This document shows, one piece after another, positions 52,874 through 62,005 of a stretch of DNA of 64,000 bases. Under the pieces are notes generated by a model that saw only the letters and a list, made by a program, of their open reading frames with translations, ran no database searches and was not told the DNA's origin. Origin of the DNA: Pandoraea eparura (lineage in GTDB: Bacteria; Pseudomonadota; Gammaproteobacteria; Burkholderiales; Burkholderiaceae); assembly GCF_902459725.1 (NCBI RefSeq), contig NZ_CABPSH010000002.1:682001-746000 (forward strand), given 5' to 3'. Position numbers and translations under genes: made by a program. Positions within the stretch are counted from its first letter, which is position 1. Every line of letters begins with the position of its first letter.

Positions 52874-53734
52874 GAACGACTCGCCCCACAGCAGGCTAGC
52901 CACAGCGCCCAGGCATAGCCAGGGGCCGAACGGCAGCGGCTCGCGCAACGCGCGGCCGCGCCACGCGCCCAGGGCTGCAAACGCAAGCGTGGCTGCCACC
53001 GCGCCGAACGCGAGCATCAGCGGCGTGCCGATCCAGCCCAGCCACGCGCCGCACGCGGCGACGAGCTTGGCGTCGCCACCGCCGAGTCCGTCGACACCGG
53101 TCAGCGCCCGATACGCACCTCCGAGCGCCGCCATGACGCCATACCCCAAGGTCGCGCCGAGCACGGCGTCGTCGATGGGCAGCGTGAGGCCTGCGACGCT
53201 GCCCAGCAAGCCGGCCCACAACAGCGGCAGCGTGAGCGCATCGGGCAACAGCCGCGTGTCGATGTCGATCAGCGCGAGCGCCAGCAATGTCGCGCCGAAA
53301 CCGCACCACGCCAGCAGGGCGAAGTACTGCATCGATGGGACAAATGTCCACGCGAGCGTTGCGAACATGACACCCACGGCCAGTTCGACAAAGGGATAGC
53401 GCAGCGAAATCGCCGCGCGGCAATGCGCACATCGACCGCGCAGACAGACGTAGCTGAGCACCGGGACATTGTGACGCGCCGCGATGCGCGTCTCACACCG
53501 CGGGCAACGCGACGGCGGCCAAGCGAGGTTGTACGTGGGCGTGACTGGCGGCAGCTCGCCCGCCCACATTGCGGCCTCGTGCGCCCATTGCCGCTCCAGC
53601 ATGCGCGGCAGACGGCACACCACGACGTTCAGAAAGCTCCCTAAGAGCAGCCCCAGCATCGCCATCGCGGCCACCACGGCTTCGCGCGGCAGCGCCCGAA
53701 AGGCATCCCCAACGTGATCGATAAGCGACGGCAT
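52844..53734 (-). CDS. Prepilin peptidase/N-methyltransferase of the type IVb pilus
   Basis: A 296-residue type IV leader peptidase (PilD/GspO/PilU). The N-terminal four-cysteine zinc module is CPRCETR and RGRCAHC. The catalytic aspartates lie in ALIDIDTRLLPD and GLGGGDAKLV. There are about eight membrane helices. It cleaves prepilins before their hydrophobic segment and N-methylates the new end. It starts two bases after the PilR-like gene stop. Start ATG 53734 is chosen by spacing. It overlaps the convergent GMC gene by 30 bases. Confidence 0.9.
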   Translation of the reverse strand: MPSLIDHVGDAFRALPREAVVAAMAMLGLLLGSFLNVVVCRLPRMLERQWAHEAAMWAGELPPVTPTYNLAWPPSRCPRCETRIAARHNVPVLSYVCLRGRCAHCRAAISLRYPFVELAVGVMFATLAWTFVPSMQYFALLAWCGFGATLLALALIDIDTRLLPDALTLPLLWAGLLGSVAGLTLPIDDAVLGATLGYGVMAALGGAYRALTGVDGLGGGDAKLVAACGAWLGWIGTPLMLAFGAVAATLAFAALGAWRGRALREPLPFGPWLCLGAVASLLWGESFLDLWLRPGG

Positions 53735-53736
53735 CG

Positions 53737-54834
53737 TCAGAACATCGACTCCGCGTACTCGCCCGCCGCATGACCGATCTGCAACATGCCGCCGACGGTG
53801 AAGATGATCGTCAGACCGACCAGTGCCATCAGCACCGAGCGCAGTGCGGCGGAACGCGCCTTGATGCGCTCCGCGACCTCCTCGATGGTCATCAGGCCGA
53901 TCTTGCGAATGCCGGCGTCGAAGTTGGTGCGTCCCGCGTATTCGACCAGACGATCGAAGACCTCCTCGTTGAAAATGCCGGTGTCCATCGCCTTGACGAG
54001 GCTTCGCTCGCTCTTGAGGGACGCGCGCATGCGCAGCAAGTGCGAGCGCATCCACGGCGACGCGCCCACGAGCAACAGCGAAACGGCGTCGAACACCGAC
54101 GTTTTCGCCCCCGTCAGCGCAGCGAGCGCCACGAGGAACTCGCCTGCCCGCACATCGCGATACACGGCGTACGGGCCGTAACGGTCGGCGCGTCGACGCA
54201 GCGGCCCCGCCCATCGACTCAGCGACAGCGAGATCGCCACCACGGTCGCGAGCGGCACGCCGTAGAGCAATGGCCACCAGTTCGCCACGAAGCCCGACAG
54301 GACGTACAGCCCCTTGCCCACGAGCGGAAACCGCTCCGGCGGCATGATCTCGGTCATGATCGGCATCATGCCGTAGGCCACGCCCAACTGGATCGCCGCG
54401 AGCAACACCGACATGAAGATCGGCAGCACCACGGCGCCTGCAATCGCCGCACGGGTTTGCTGCTGCAAGGTGACCACACGCGCCAGAAACCGCAGTGTGC
54501 CGGCCAGATCACCCTTTTCCCCGGCGGAAATCACGATCAGATCCTCGTCGGGAATCGTGCCCTGCCACGACTTGCGCAGGTTCTTCGAGCTCGCACGGTC
54601 GCGCCAGATGGCATAAAGCGGCGCCATCGGATTGCGCCGCTCCTTGGCGCGTGCATATCGGCGGGAGAACAGTTCGAACGGATTGGCGCCGTCCTCGATG
54701 GCATCGGCAAAGTCGCTGTAGAACTTCGCCCGCATTTTGCGAAAGTGACGCTTCGCCCGGCTGAGTCCCGGGTATGGGTCGCGCGCAGGCGACAGCTTGG
54801 CAAGTAGACGATTGACGGCTTCGAGCATAGGCAT
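53737..54834 (-). CDS. pilR: Type IVb pilus inner-membrane platform protein (PilR/TcpE/GspF-like)
   Basis: A 365-residue polytopic protein of the GspF family, with two T2SSF helical domains (about residues 30-140 and 215-330) separated by membrane segments (AIAGAVVLPIFMSVLLAAIQLGVAYG and FVANWWPLLYGVPLATVVAIS). It anchors the assembly ATPase in the inner membrane. The gene lies between the PilQ-type ATPase and prepilin-peptidase genes, the order seen in IncI1 plasmid R64. Confidence 0.85.
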   Translation of the reverse strand: MPMLEAVNRLLAKLSPARDPYPGLSRAKRHFRKMRAKFYSDFADAIEDGANPFELFSRRYARAKERRNPMAPLYAIWRDRASSKNLRKSWQGTIPDEDLIVISAGEKGDLAGTLRFLARVVTLQQQTRAAIAGAVVLPIFMSVLLAAIQLGVAYGMMPIMTEIMPPERFPLVGKGLYVLSGFVANWWPLLYGVPLATVVAISLSLSRWAGPLRRRADRYGPYAVYRDVRAGEFLVALAALTGAKTSVFDAVSLLLVGASPWMRSHLLRMRASLKSERSLVKAMDTGIFNEEVFDRLVEYAGRTNFDAGIRKIGLMTIEEVAERIKARSAALRSVLMALVGLTIIFTVGGMLQIGHAAGEYAESMF

Positions 54835-54870
54835 TTGAACGGCGTTTCAGACAGATTTCGTGACGACGGC

Positions 54871-56589
54871 TTACACACTTGCGAGGCGGCGCGGCGGCTG
54901 CGGCGACGTGGAGCCGCCCTTCCATAGTTGGAATTTCTTGAGCTTGTAGAACGCCGCCTCGATGTCCTGCGGATCGATGCGACCCTGCGCCATCTTGTAG
55001 ATCGCGTGCTCCATCGCCGACTTGCCGCACATGACCGGGCTCGTGAGATCGCCGTCGTGGTACGCTCGCCAGTGCCGCTGCGCCTCCCAGAATTTCGACT
55101 GTCGCAGCAGATCGAGCAATTCCTCGGTCAACTCGCACACCTCCGCCACGACCGTCTGCCCAGCCGTGCCTCGACCCTTGCACTGCCCGCAACCCGGGCC
55201 CGCCACGCAGACGCGCGTCGTGTCGATGCCGAGGCCGCCGATCACGCTCAGCGTCATCTCGTCGAGCTTGCCGGCCGCCGGCAACTTGCAGTGATCGCAC
55301 AGCACCGGGATCAGCTTCTGATACACCATCGCGGTGAGAAAGTTGGGGGAGGTCACGGCCGAGACCGGCATGCCGATTTCATCGCTGATCAGACGCGGAA
55401 TGATGCCGAACGCACTCGACGCGTGCACGGTCGAGAGCACCTGGTGCCCCGTCTCGGTCATCGATTTCGCAAACGAGCCGGTCTCGACGTCGCGAATCTC
55501 GCCGGGCATGAGCTTGTCCGGGTCGCCGCGCAACAGCACTTTCGCGGCCGCCCCGAAAGCCGATTCGCCGTGGCCGTCTTCGGCACGCCGCTGAATCGGG
55601 ATCTGCGTCACATGGGGCTGGATGTATTCGACCGGATCTTCGATGGAGAAGAATTTCTTACCGGCGTCGCGCTCGTACATCATCATGGTGCGCAAGGTCG
55701 TCGACTTCCCCGAGCCCGTCTCGCCAGCGATGATTGTCAGCCCAGGGCTACGGTACACGGCGTTCTCCAGCACTTCGACCTGATCGTCGGAGTAGCCGAG
55801 TTCGGCAAGCGTCATGACGTCGTCGTCGACCGCCTCGTTGACGAGCAGGCGCAGTACGACATCGACGCCGCGATTCTCCTTGATGCTCTGCAAGCGCAGT
55901 TGATACTTGCGATTGCGCAGGGTCAGGGGAATCGAGCAGCTCTGGTGCTGATCCTCGTCGAAGTGATTGTGGCTTCGGCTGCTGGGGTCGGCGCGCGAGT
56001 TGTAGGCCGCCGAGACGGCGTCGAGCATCGCATGGTAGTCGCGCGACAGACGATCCACCTCGCTGGTGGCGCGCAGCTTGCCGTGAATGCGCATGCGCAC
56101 GCGCACATGACGCCCCTCGCGAAACTCGAAATGGATGTCGGAGGCCCGTGCGTCGATGGCGCGCTCGATGATCAGATCGAAATTCCGATACGCGCCGGTG
56201 CGCTGCTCCTCGGTGCGTGCGCCAGCGTCGCCGTTCTGTTGCAGACGCGACTGCATGAGCAGAATCTCTTCGGTCGTACCGACGTAGACACCTTCGAGAT
56301 CGAGCCGATGCGTCGCCCGCACAGCCTGTTCGAAACGCGAGAGCAGATCGGAGCCCTGCATGCGCACAAACGTCGTGTGTTCGAGCAACACGAGGAACAG
56401 GCGCGGCTTGATGGCCACGAGCACCAGCGATCCGTTCTCGGCGCCCGCCAGGGTGATGCCGAGATCCTGCCGCCAACCCTGTGTCTGGATGTCTTCCAAG
56501 CGAAGGTCGGCGATGGGCCGCGCCACCGCACCGCCGCGTGGGTTGACGCGCGAGAACGCGGCTTGGAAACGGTCAGAAATCGTCGCCAT
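54871..56589 (-). CDS. pilQ: Type IVb pilus assembly ATPase (PilQ-like)
   Basis: A 572-residue GspE/TadA-family secretion ATPase. Walker A AGETGSGKSTT lies near residue 306, Walker B is in LMPGEIRD, and STVHASSAF is the His box. A four-cysteine zinc site appears as CDHCK and GCGQCKGRG. The N-terminal 170 residues are a family-specific domain. ATG 56589 overlaps the pilP stop by 17 bases. R64 PilQ is the extension ATPase of the thin pilus. Confidence 0.87.
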   Translation of the reverse strand: MATISDRFQAAFSRVNPRGGAVARPIADLRLEDIQTQGWRQDLGITLAGAENGSLVLVAIKPRLFLVLLEHTTFVRMQGSDLLSRFEQAVRATHRLDLEGVYVGTTEEILLMQSRLQQNGDAGARTEEQRTGAYRNFDLIIERAIDARASDIHFEFREGRHVRVRMRIHGKLRATSEVDRLSRDYHAMLDAVSAAYNSRADPSSRSHNHFDEDQHQSCSIPLTLRNRKYQLRLQSIKENRGVDVVLRLLVNEAVDDDVMTLAELGYSDDQVEVLENAVYRSPGLTIIAGETGSGKSTTLRTMMMYERDAGKKFFSIEDPVEYIQPHVTQIPIQRRAEDGHGESAFGAAAKVLLRGDPDKLMPGEIRDVETGSFAKSMTETGHQVLSTVHASSAFGIIPRLISDEIGMPVSAVTSPNFLTAMVYQKLIPVLCDHCKLPAAGKLDEMTLSVIGGLGIDTTRVCVAGPGCGQCKGRGTAGQTVVAEVCELTEELLDLLRQSKFWEAQRHWRAYHDGDLTSPVMCGKSAMEHAIYKMAQGRIDPQDIEAAFYKLKKFQLWKGGSTSPQPPRRLASV

Positions 56590-57034
56590 TGCGTCGCCCC
56601 GGTGAGCCCAGTCTTGCGTTGCTCGTGGGTGCCGGTCCCATCGCATTGGGCAACAGCAGGCGACGTGGCTTGCCGCCGCGCGCCACGTCGACGAAGTCGC
56701 TGCCGATCTTCACCACCCGCCAGTCGCCGAACCGGTCCCCATCGCGCACGTTGTAGCCAAAGCGGCCATCGACACGCAGATAGGCCACCGTGGTGTCGTC
56801 AACGCCATGAATGAACAGCAGCTCCGGCGACACGTCGGTCGGCGCGCCCGCGGCGGGCTGACGCTCGGACGCCGTTGTCGCACTCTGGGCGTCCGCGGCC
56901 TCCTGCGACGACTTGAGATGCGCGCGCGCAAACGTGTCGATCGTCTCGGCGGCGCGCACCGACGTGAGCGCCATCGGCAACACGAGCAGTGCAGCCGTCG
57001 CGAACCCTGCGGTGAGGCGAAGCTTAGTGGACAT
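56573..57034 (-). CDS. pilP: Type IVb pilus protein PilP
   Basis: A 153-residue secreted protein. The signal peptide ends at about residue 29 (MALTSVRA before AETIDTF). The compact C-terminal domain (YLRVDGRFGYNVRDGDRFGDW) resembles R64 PilP, a periplasmic protein that helps align the secretin and the inner-membrane platform. It overlaps the pilO and pilQ genes. Function is inferred mainly from context and size. Confidence 0.78.
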   Translation of the reverse strand: MSTKLRLTAGFATAALLVLPMALTSVRAAETIDTFARAHLKSSQEAADAQSATTASERQPAAGAPTDVSPELLFIHGVDDTTVAYLRVDGRFGYNVRDGDRFGDWRVVKIGSDFVDVARGGKPRRLLLPNAMGPAPTSNARLGSPGRRNGDDF

Positions 57035-58379
57035 AGTAGGTTCCTTGAGCGGAGAAGACGGGTTTGGTGTCGTCGATCACGATCGTCAGCTCGTGCAACG
57101 ACATGTTGCCGGCGCGCATCATCAAACCGGCCACGGAATCGACGAACGCCAGATGCCCGGCCATCTTCCACTCGCCCTTGGCGATCGGCGGCGGCACATC
57201 GCTGCGTCCCGCCACTTGCGGCGGCGCGTTGACGAGCGGTTCGGGCATCGAAAGCGAGATGTCCATGCCGTAGTCACCGAGCGATTGCAGACGGGCACCG
57301 GCCGTGCGCATGAACTGCGTGCGCGGCACGGGCGTCACGCGCGCATCGCCGTCGTCCGGTTCGTCTTCGTCGTCGGTGAGCCGTTGCGCGGCAGATTTGA
57401 CAGTCGTGGCGGAGGCACGCTTGGCGACCGGCGGCACGGCGTCGACGGGCGCCAGGGCCTCCGTGGCGTGATCGAGATCGACGATCAGGGCGTTCGGGCG
57501 CTGCGAGAGGAGCAGATCGAACGTGCCGCCCTCCAGACGACGCCACTGAATCTCGCATTCCCGGGTGTTGCACGAAATGGCGACAGGCCGCCACCCGCCC
57601 GCGCTCGCCGGCAAGGTCTGAATCGTGTATTGCAGGCGTCGCGCGTACGAAGCCCCGGACGAGAACGGTTCGGCGGCGATCGCGCGAGCAAGCGCCTGCT
57701 TGTAGGCGTCGACTGGATCGACCCGATTGGCGGCCGCAAGCTTCGCCTTCTGCATGTCGTCATACCAGGACCATCCCCACCAAGCGCCGCCGCCGACCAG
57801 GCAGAGCACGGCGAGCGAGAGCGTCGCGATTTTCAGTTGCCGCGCAGGCAGTGGCTTGCGCACCGCCTGCAAACGCGCATCGCGCGACGAATCCTGGTCA
57901 GCCTGCTTCGCGATGTCGCCGAGCGTAAGTGCCACGTCGGCAACGCCGAAACTCAAGGGCGCGACGCCGGCAATCGTGATCTCGCCCTCGACCTCCGCGG
58001 CCCATTGCTCAAGCCTCGCGCGCACGTCCGCCGCCGGCATCACCAAATCCAGTTCCGGACGGTGATCGCGCAACGTCAGGAAGAGCGTTGCCGACGCATC
58101 GTCGGGATCGGGATGCAGGAACGCCACGTTCGGCGCATCGACCATCGCACCGAGCACCGCGCCCAGCGCGCAATACTCCGGCGCGCCTTGGCCCTTGACG
58201 GGCGCCGCCATCGAGAAGAGACCGACGGTGCGCGTGCCGGCGCCGTCATCGGCCACCGCGAAGTGCGACGCATCGCGGCTCCTGGCAAGCCCACGGATCT
58301 CCGTGGCCTCCTTCTGCAGGCCGATCAACGTCTCCCACTGCGCACCGACGACGAGATGGTTGGACAATATGCGTGTCAT
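57024..58379 (-). CDS. pilO: Type IVb pilus accessory protein PilO
   Basis: A 451-residue bitopic inner-membrane protein. A long cytoplasmic-type N-terminal domain of about 185 residues precedes one membrane helix (LSLAVLCLVGGGAWWGWSWY, residues about 188-207), and a periplasmic region with two cysteines (ISCNTRECEI) follows. This matches the PilO2 family of IncI1-type pili, not the shorter type IVa PilO. It stops one base before pilN in the same operon. Confidence 0.82.
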   Translation of the reverse strand: MTRILSNHLVVGAQWETLIGLQKEATEIRGLARSRDASHFAVADDGAGTRTVGLFSMAAPVKGQGAPEYCALGAVLGAMVDAPNVAFLHPDPDDASATLFLTLRDHRPELDLVMPAADVRARLEQWAAEVEGEITIAGVAPLSFGVADVALTLGDIAKQADQDSSRDARLQAVRKPLPARQLKIATLSLAVLCLVGGGAWWGWSWYDDMQKAKLAAANRVDPVDAYKQALARAIAAEPFSSGASYARRLQYTIQTLPASAGGWRPVAISCNTRECEIQWRRLEGGTFDLLLSQRPNALIVDLDHATEALAPVDAVPPVAKRASATTVKSAAQRLTDDEDEPDDGDARVTPVPRTQFMRTAGARLQSLGDYGMDISLSMPEPLVNAPPQVAGRSDVPPPIAKGEWKMAGHLAFVDSVAGLMMRAGNMSLHELTIVIDDTKPVFSAQGTYYVH

Positions 58380-58380
58380 G

Positions 58381-60159
58381 TCACACGCCCTCGGTCAGTT
58401 CCGGCGAAATCAGGATGACGACCTCCTTGACCTGCTGACGCGCCTCCTTTGTGCCGCCTTCGTAGTTGAAGATGCCGTCGCGATCGGTCGAATCGTCCTT
58501 GCGACGGAAGCCGCTGAGCACCAGCGTATCGCCCGACTTGAGCGACGCCCGCTGCATGGTCTGGATCGATGCCGTGATCGGCAACTGCATGAAGGTACCC
58601 ACGCCGAGGCCGTCGTCGCCGCTCCCGCGTCCGCCCTCGCCCTGGCCGCCAATGCCCACCTGCACGCCATCGGTGCCGATTTTCGCGCTCACGTCGGCGC
58701 CGGAGCCCTCCCCGCCGCCCGCGTTACTGCCGCTCGGCGTTTCCTTGCCCGTGCGCAGGTTGATCTTGTCGAGCTTCCGAAGATCGGACATGTCGATCTG
58801 CACCTGCAACATCACGCTTCGGTTGTCCATGAGCGTGGGCAACAGGTTCATCACGAAGCCCGTGGTCAGCACCGACTGTTCGGCGGTCACAACCGCTTGT
58901 CCGCCATAGTTGCCCGGCGTCATCTTCGTTTGCGCGACGAAACCCTGGTTCTGGGTGACGGCGACCGGCGCGGGCTGGTTGTTCAGCGTGACGACCGTGG
59001 TGTCGATCACGGTGCTCACGCGCCCCTGCTGGCTGAGCGCGCGGATGAAGGCGTTGGATCCCTTGAATCGGCCGGTATCGATCGTTCTGAGTTGCATCCC
59101 GCCTTTGCGCGACATGAGCGAGCCGCCGGCCGCCGGGCCCGCCAGGCCCAGCGTGATGCCGCTCGCCGCCTGATACACGAGATCCCAATCGACGCCCGTG
59201 GCCGAGTTCTCCTCGAGCGAGACGGAATACACCTGCACGCGCAGCTTGACCTGTCGGCCGAGCACCGCGTTCTCCGCGTCGATATAACTCGCGACGCGTT
59301 CGATGACATCGGCCGTGTCGCTCACGACCAGCGAACTCGTCACGACCGACGGCGTCACGCGCCCGCCCTCGGAGAGCATGTCGCTCACCGTCTTGACGAG
59401 ATCCGACCAGTAATCGAGTTCGGATTGCACGCTGACGTTGGCGTCGGCATTGAAGCTCAGATCGACGCCGCCGGCCGACCCACCCGGTCCGCCGCCGCCC
59501 GCGGCACCGCGACTGGCCTGCATTTGCGACGCCTTGCCCACCGAGGCCCGATACGACGAGCTGCCGGGCATCATCTTGATCTGGAAGGTGCGCGTGACAT
59601 ACCGCGCGAAGTGCACGACACCGTCACGATAGGTCCAGTGCGTGCCGGTTCGAAAGGCGATGGTGTCCAACAGGCCCGACAGCGTGCCTGAATAGTGCAA
59701 TGGGACCGTGGGCTCGCCCGTCTCGGCGCAATTGAGCTGGAAGAGGTTCGTCGGATTGCCGCCGCCGCCACTGCCGCCACGATTCGGGCCGCGAGCGCCG
59801 CTGCCGCCCCCCGCCGCACACGACACGTCCGAGGCCATGCGAATGGTCAGGCCGTTGCCGCGTGCCACCTGGGCCAGCACGACCGACATCGGTAACGCGG
59901 CGCCGGTCGCGAAGCGCACGTTGCGCTTGAAGAAGTCCGGCAACGCAATCGACGCATTGATCGGGACGGAACGCTTCGCCAGCCACGCCCCCTCGACGTG
60001 CTCGATGGCCCGGATCGGGGCCGCCGCGTGCGTGTCGAATGCCGATTGCGCGCTCGTCTGCGCCTGCGAAACGTTGGCGTCGGTCTTGGAGAGCATGCCC
60101 GGCGTGCCGCACGCTGTCAGGAACATAGTGGCGCACAACACGCCAAGTCGCTTACTCAT
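58381..60159 (-). CDS. pilN: Type IVb pilus secretin (PilN-like lipoprotein)
   Basis: A 592-residue outer-membrane secretin. The N-terminal lipobox FLTACG marks a lipoprotein, as in R64 PilN. An N0/N1-type periplasmic region is followed by the secretin core, with VPTFMQLPITASIQTMQRASLKSGDTLVLSGF (bundle: read as GVGTFMQLPIT then LKSGDTLVLSG) and a C-terminal VVILISPELTEG. The multimer forms the pore for the pilus. A Gly-rich GSGARGPNRGGSGGGG stretch interrupts the N domain. Confidence 0.88.
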   Translation of the reverse strand: MSKRLGVLCATMFLTACGTPGMLSKTDANVSQAQTSAQSAFDTHAAAPIRAIEHVEGAWLAKRSVPINASIALPDFFKRNVRFATGAALPMSVVLAQVARGNGLTIRMASDVSCAAGGGSGARGPNRGGSGGGGNPTNLFQLNCAETGEPTVPLHYSGTLSGLLDTIAFRTGTHWTYRDGVVHFARYVTRTFQIKMMPGSSSYRASVGKASQMQASRGAAGGGGPGGSAGGVDLSFNADANVSVQSELDYWSDLVKTVSDMLSEGGRVTPSVVTSSLVVSDTADVIERVASYIDAENAVLGRQVKLRVQVYSVSLEENSATGVDWDLVYQAASGITLGLAGPAAGGSLMSRKGGMQLRTIDTGRFKGSNAFIRALSQQGRVSTVIDTTVVTLNNQPAPVAVTQNQGFVAQTKMTPGNYGGQAVVTAEQSVLTTGFVMNLLPTLMDNRSVMLQVQIDMSDLRKLDKINLRTGKETPSGSNAGGGEGSGADVSAKIGTDGVQVGIGGQGEGGRGSGDDGLGVGTFMQLPITASIQTMQRASLKSGDTLVLSGFRRKDDSTDRDGIFNYEGGTKEARQQVKEVVILISPELTEGV

Positions 60160-60209
60160 GGATTACCGCTTCCGTGATGAAGGCTGCGCCGGGGGGAGCG
60201 CAACGCTTG

Positions 60210-60797
60210 TTATTGTGTGGCGTGAACGACGCGCAGCACGCGGTTGGCCTCGTAGACTTTCACGCGAATGGGGGCGTCGGTGTTCTGCAACGAGACCACG
60301 ACCTGCTCGACGATGCCCAGGAAGTCACCCGTGAACGTGGCCGGATACTCGATAGGGAAGTCGCGATCGATCTCCCAGGCGAGTTGCCAGCCGTGTGCCT
60401 CCAGATAGCGCTGCAGCGCTACAGAGACGCGGCCGTCACCCGGCGACATGAGCAGTTCGAGCAGCTCGCGCACTTCGACCTGTGCAAGCGGTTCCGACGC
60501 GGCGATGGCCAGCGATGGCAGTTCGGGTGATGTGGGCGATGTTGGCGACGGGGGCAACAAGGGCATCAAGCCCCCGTCCGGCCGCGCATCGGTCGACGGC
60601 GCCGTGTCCAGCGCACTCGCGAGCGGCGGTGGCGGCGAGACCGCCGCCGCCCTGCCGGACATCAACGGTTTGTGACTGGCGAAGGCGATCTGCAGATCGG
60701 GCGATCGAGGCGCCTCGCGAAACGGCTCGACAGCGACAACCGTACTCGACCAGACGGTTGTCGCCACAGCAGCGCTCAGCACGCTTTTGATGGGCAT
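60210..60797 (-). CDS. pilL: TcpQ-domain pilus protein (PilL-like)
   Basis: A 195-residue exported protein. A signal-like start (SVLSAAVATTVWSSTVVAVE) is followed by a Pro/Ser/Thr linker and a C-terminal TcpQ-type domain (WQLAWEIDRDFPIEYPATFTG and VYEANRVLRVV). In toxin-coregulated pili TcpQ stabilises the secretin TcpC; in R64 the corresponding domain ends PilL. ATG follows GAGGAAACC. It lies 50 bases upstream of pilN in the series. Confidence 0.78.
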   Translation of the reverse strand: MPIKSVLSAAVATTVWSSTVVAVEPFREAPRSPDLQIAFASHKPLMSGRAAAVSPPPPLASALDTAPSTDARPDGGLMPLLPPSPTSPTSPELPSLAIAASEPLAQVEVRELLELLMSPGDGRVSVALQRYLEAHGWQLAWEIDRDFPIEYPATFTGDFLGIVEQVVVSLQNTDAPIRVKVYEANRVLRVVHATQ

Positions 60798-60852
60798 GGT
60801 TTCCTCACGTCGAATTCAATGCCGAAATGCCGGACGGGGTTCGATCCTGCGA

Positions 60853-61500
60853 TCAGGAGCCGCTGATGGTGAATTCGAGCTTCGCCTTGGTCAGGTCGTT
60901 CTTCTGGCCCGAGTCTTCCCCCCCCAGATTCGACGATTGACAAGCCGCCGCCAGGTTGCTCATTTCGAAGGGCTTCTTCAGATTCTTGAGATTCGCCCCG
61001 TTCACGGTGACGGTCGCGAAGTTCGAGTGCAACGTCGTCATGAACTTCTGACATTGATCGCTGGGAACATCCTCCGACGTCACCTGAACCCCGAAATTTG
61101 GCCCGTCGTTGATCTTGGTCGTGATGGGCGCCATTTTCAGCGTGCCGCCGAAGCGGTTCAGATATTCACCCGCCGTTCCTGCCGGCGACGGGGTGATCGA
61201 GCCGAACAGTCCCATCTTGTCCATATCCTGCGGGGTCGTCTTCGCCGTCAACTGCCCCGAAAGCACGGCGTTCTGAATTGACACCACGGCCATCTGCCAG
61301 TCCTTGATCTCCTGGTTCACGCGCACGGAGTTCATCAGCCGCGGCACACCCACCATCGCCCCAGCCATGATCAGCCCCATGACCGCGACGGCGACGGACA
61401 GCTCCACCAGCGTCACACCGCGCTGACCACGCTTGGCCAACCGCCCCATCATCTTGTTCTTCATTTGCACGAGTGCGCCCTCGTTCACTTGCATGTCCAT
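60853..61500 (-). CDS. pilS: Type IVb major prepilin (PilS-like)
   Basis: A 215-residue prepilin. The leader of about 28 residues ends in RGQRG and is cleaved before VTLVELSVAVAVMGLIMAG, with Glu at position 5 of the mature chain. The long leader and the Val/Thr N-terminus mark type IVb. Two cysteines in the C-terminal domain (SDQCQKF and AAACQSS) can form the usual disulfide. ATG 61500 follows AGGAAGAGGGGT. It is the first gene of the pilus operon, as expected for the most expressed subunit. Confidence 0.88.
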   Translation of the reverse strand: MDMQVNEGALVQMKNKMMGRLAKRGQRGVTLVELSVAVAVMGLIMAGAMVGVPRLMNSVRVNQEIKDWQMAVVSIQNAVLSGQLTAKTTPQDMDKMGLFGSITPSPAGTAGEYLNRFGGTLKMAPITTKINDGPNFGVQVTSEDVPSDQCQKFMTTLHSNFATVTVNGANLKNLKKPFEMSNLAAACQSSNLGGEDSGQKNDLTKAKLEFTISGS

Positions 61501-62005
61501 ACCCCTCTTCCTGAGCAAATCGATTGGAAAAGTCGCGCGCCTTTGCGGTGACATCCGTGCGCTGCGACAGGGGCGATTTATGCCTGAACGCTCGACATCG
61601 CGTTATCGCGTGTTGTCTGAACTTTTCGCAAATTGACAATTCCGGGGAGCAAGAAAGCCCCCATTTGCGCGCCAATTCCGATAAGACGATGCCTATCGCC
61701 AAAGGGCGAACGAGCGCCTGCGAGGGAGTTCAGCGCAAGGAGGGGCGAGGATCGACGCGAACGAGTGTCGCGATAGGGGGCGTCGTGGCCTTCAGATTCG
61801 ACCCAACCGCAGCGAGAGTATTCCCATCGTCGCGTGCCGATGTCATTATTCAGCGGTTTCACAAGGCGCGTGGCGCGCCTGCGTACGCAGATCGGGACGT
61901 CGACGCAACGCCCCGTGGCAGACCGGATGAAAGGCGGATTTGCGCCGCCCGCCGCCGAAGACCGGACGTCGAAGGCGGGACGCCGGAAGCATCAGTGCAT
62001 CGCGC
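61501..62005. other. 505-base interval upstream of the pilus operon
   Basis: No gene is supported between pilS and ppk2. It should contain the pilus-operon promoter. On the minus strand TGGGGGCTTTCTTGCT (61663-61648) has sigma-54 spacing but only partial -24 match. A GGGG/CCCC hairpin overlaps it. The ppk2 3' end enters from the other side. Confidence 0.45.

Noticed and set aside
54928-56814. Long plus-strand frame (about 628 codons) opposite the pilus ATPase gene
   Set aside because: Shadow of pilQ; no ribosome-binding site or domain.
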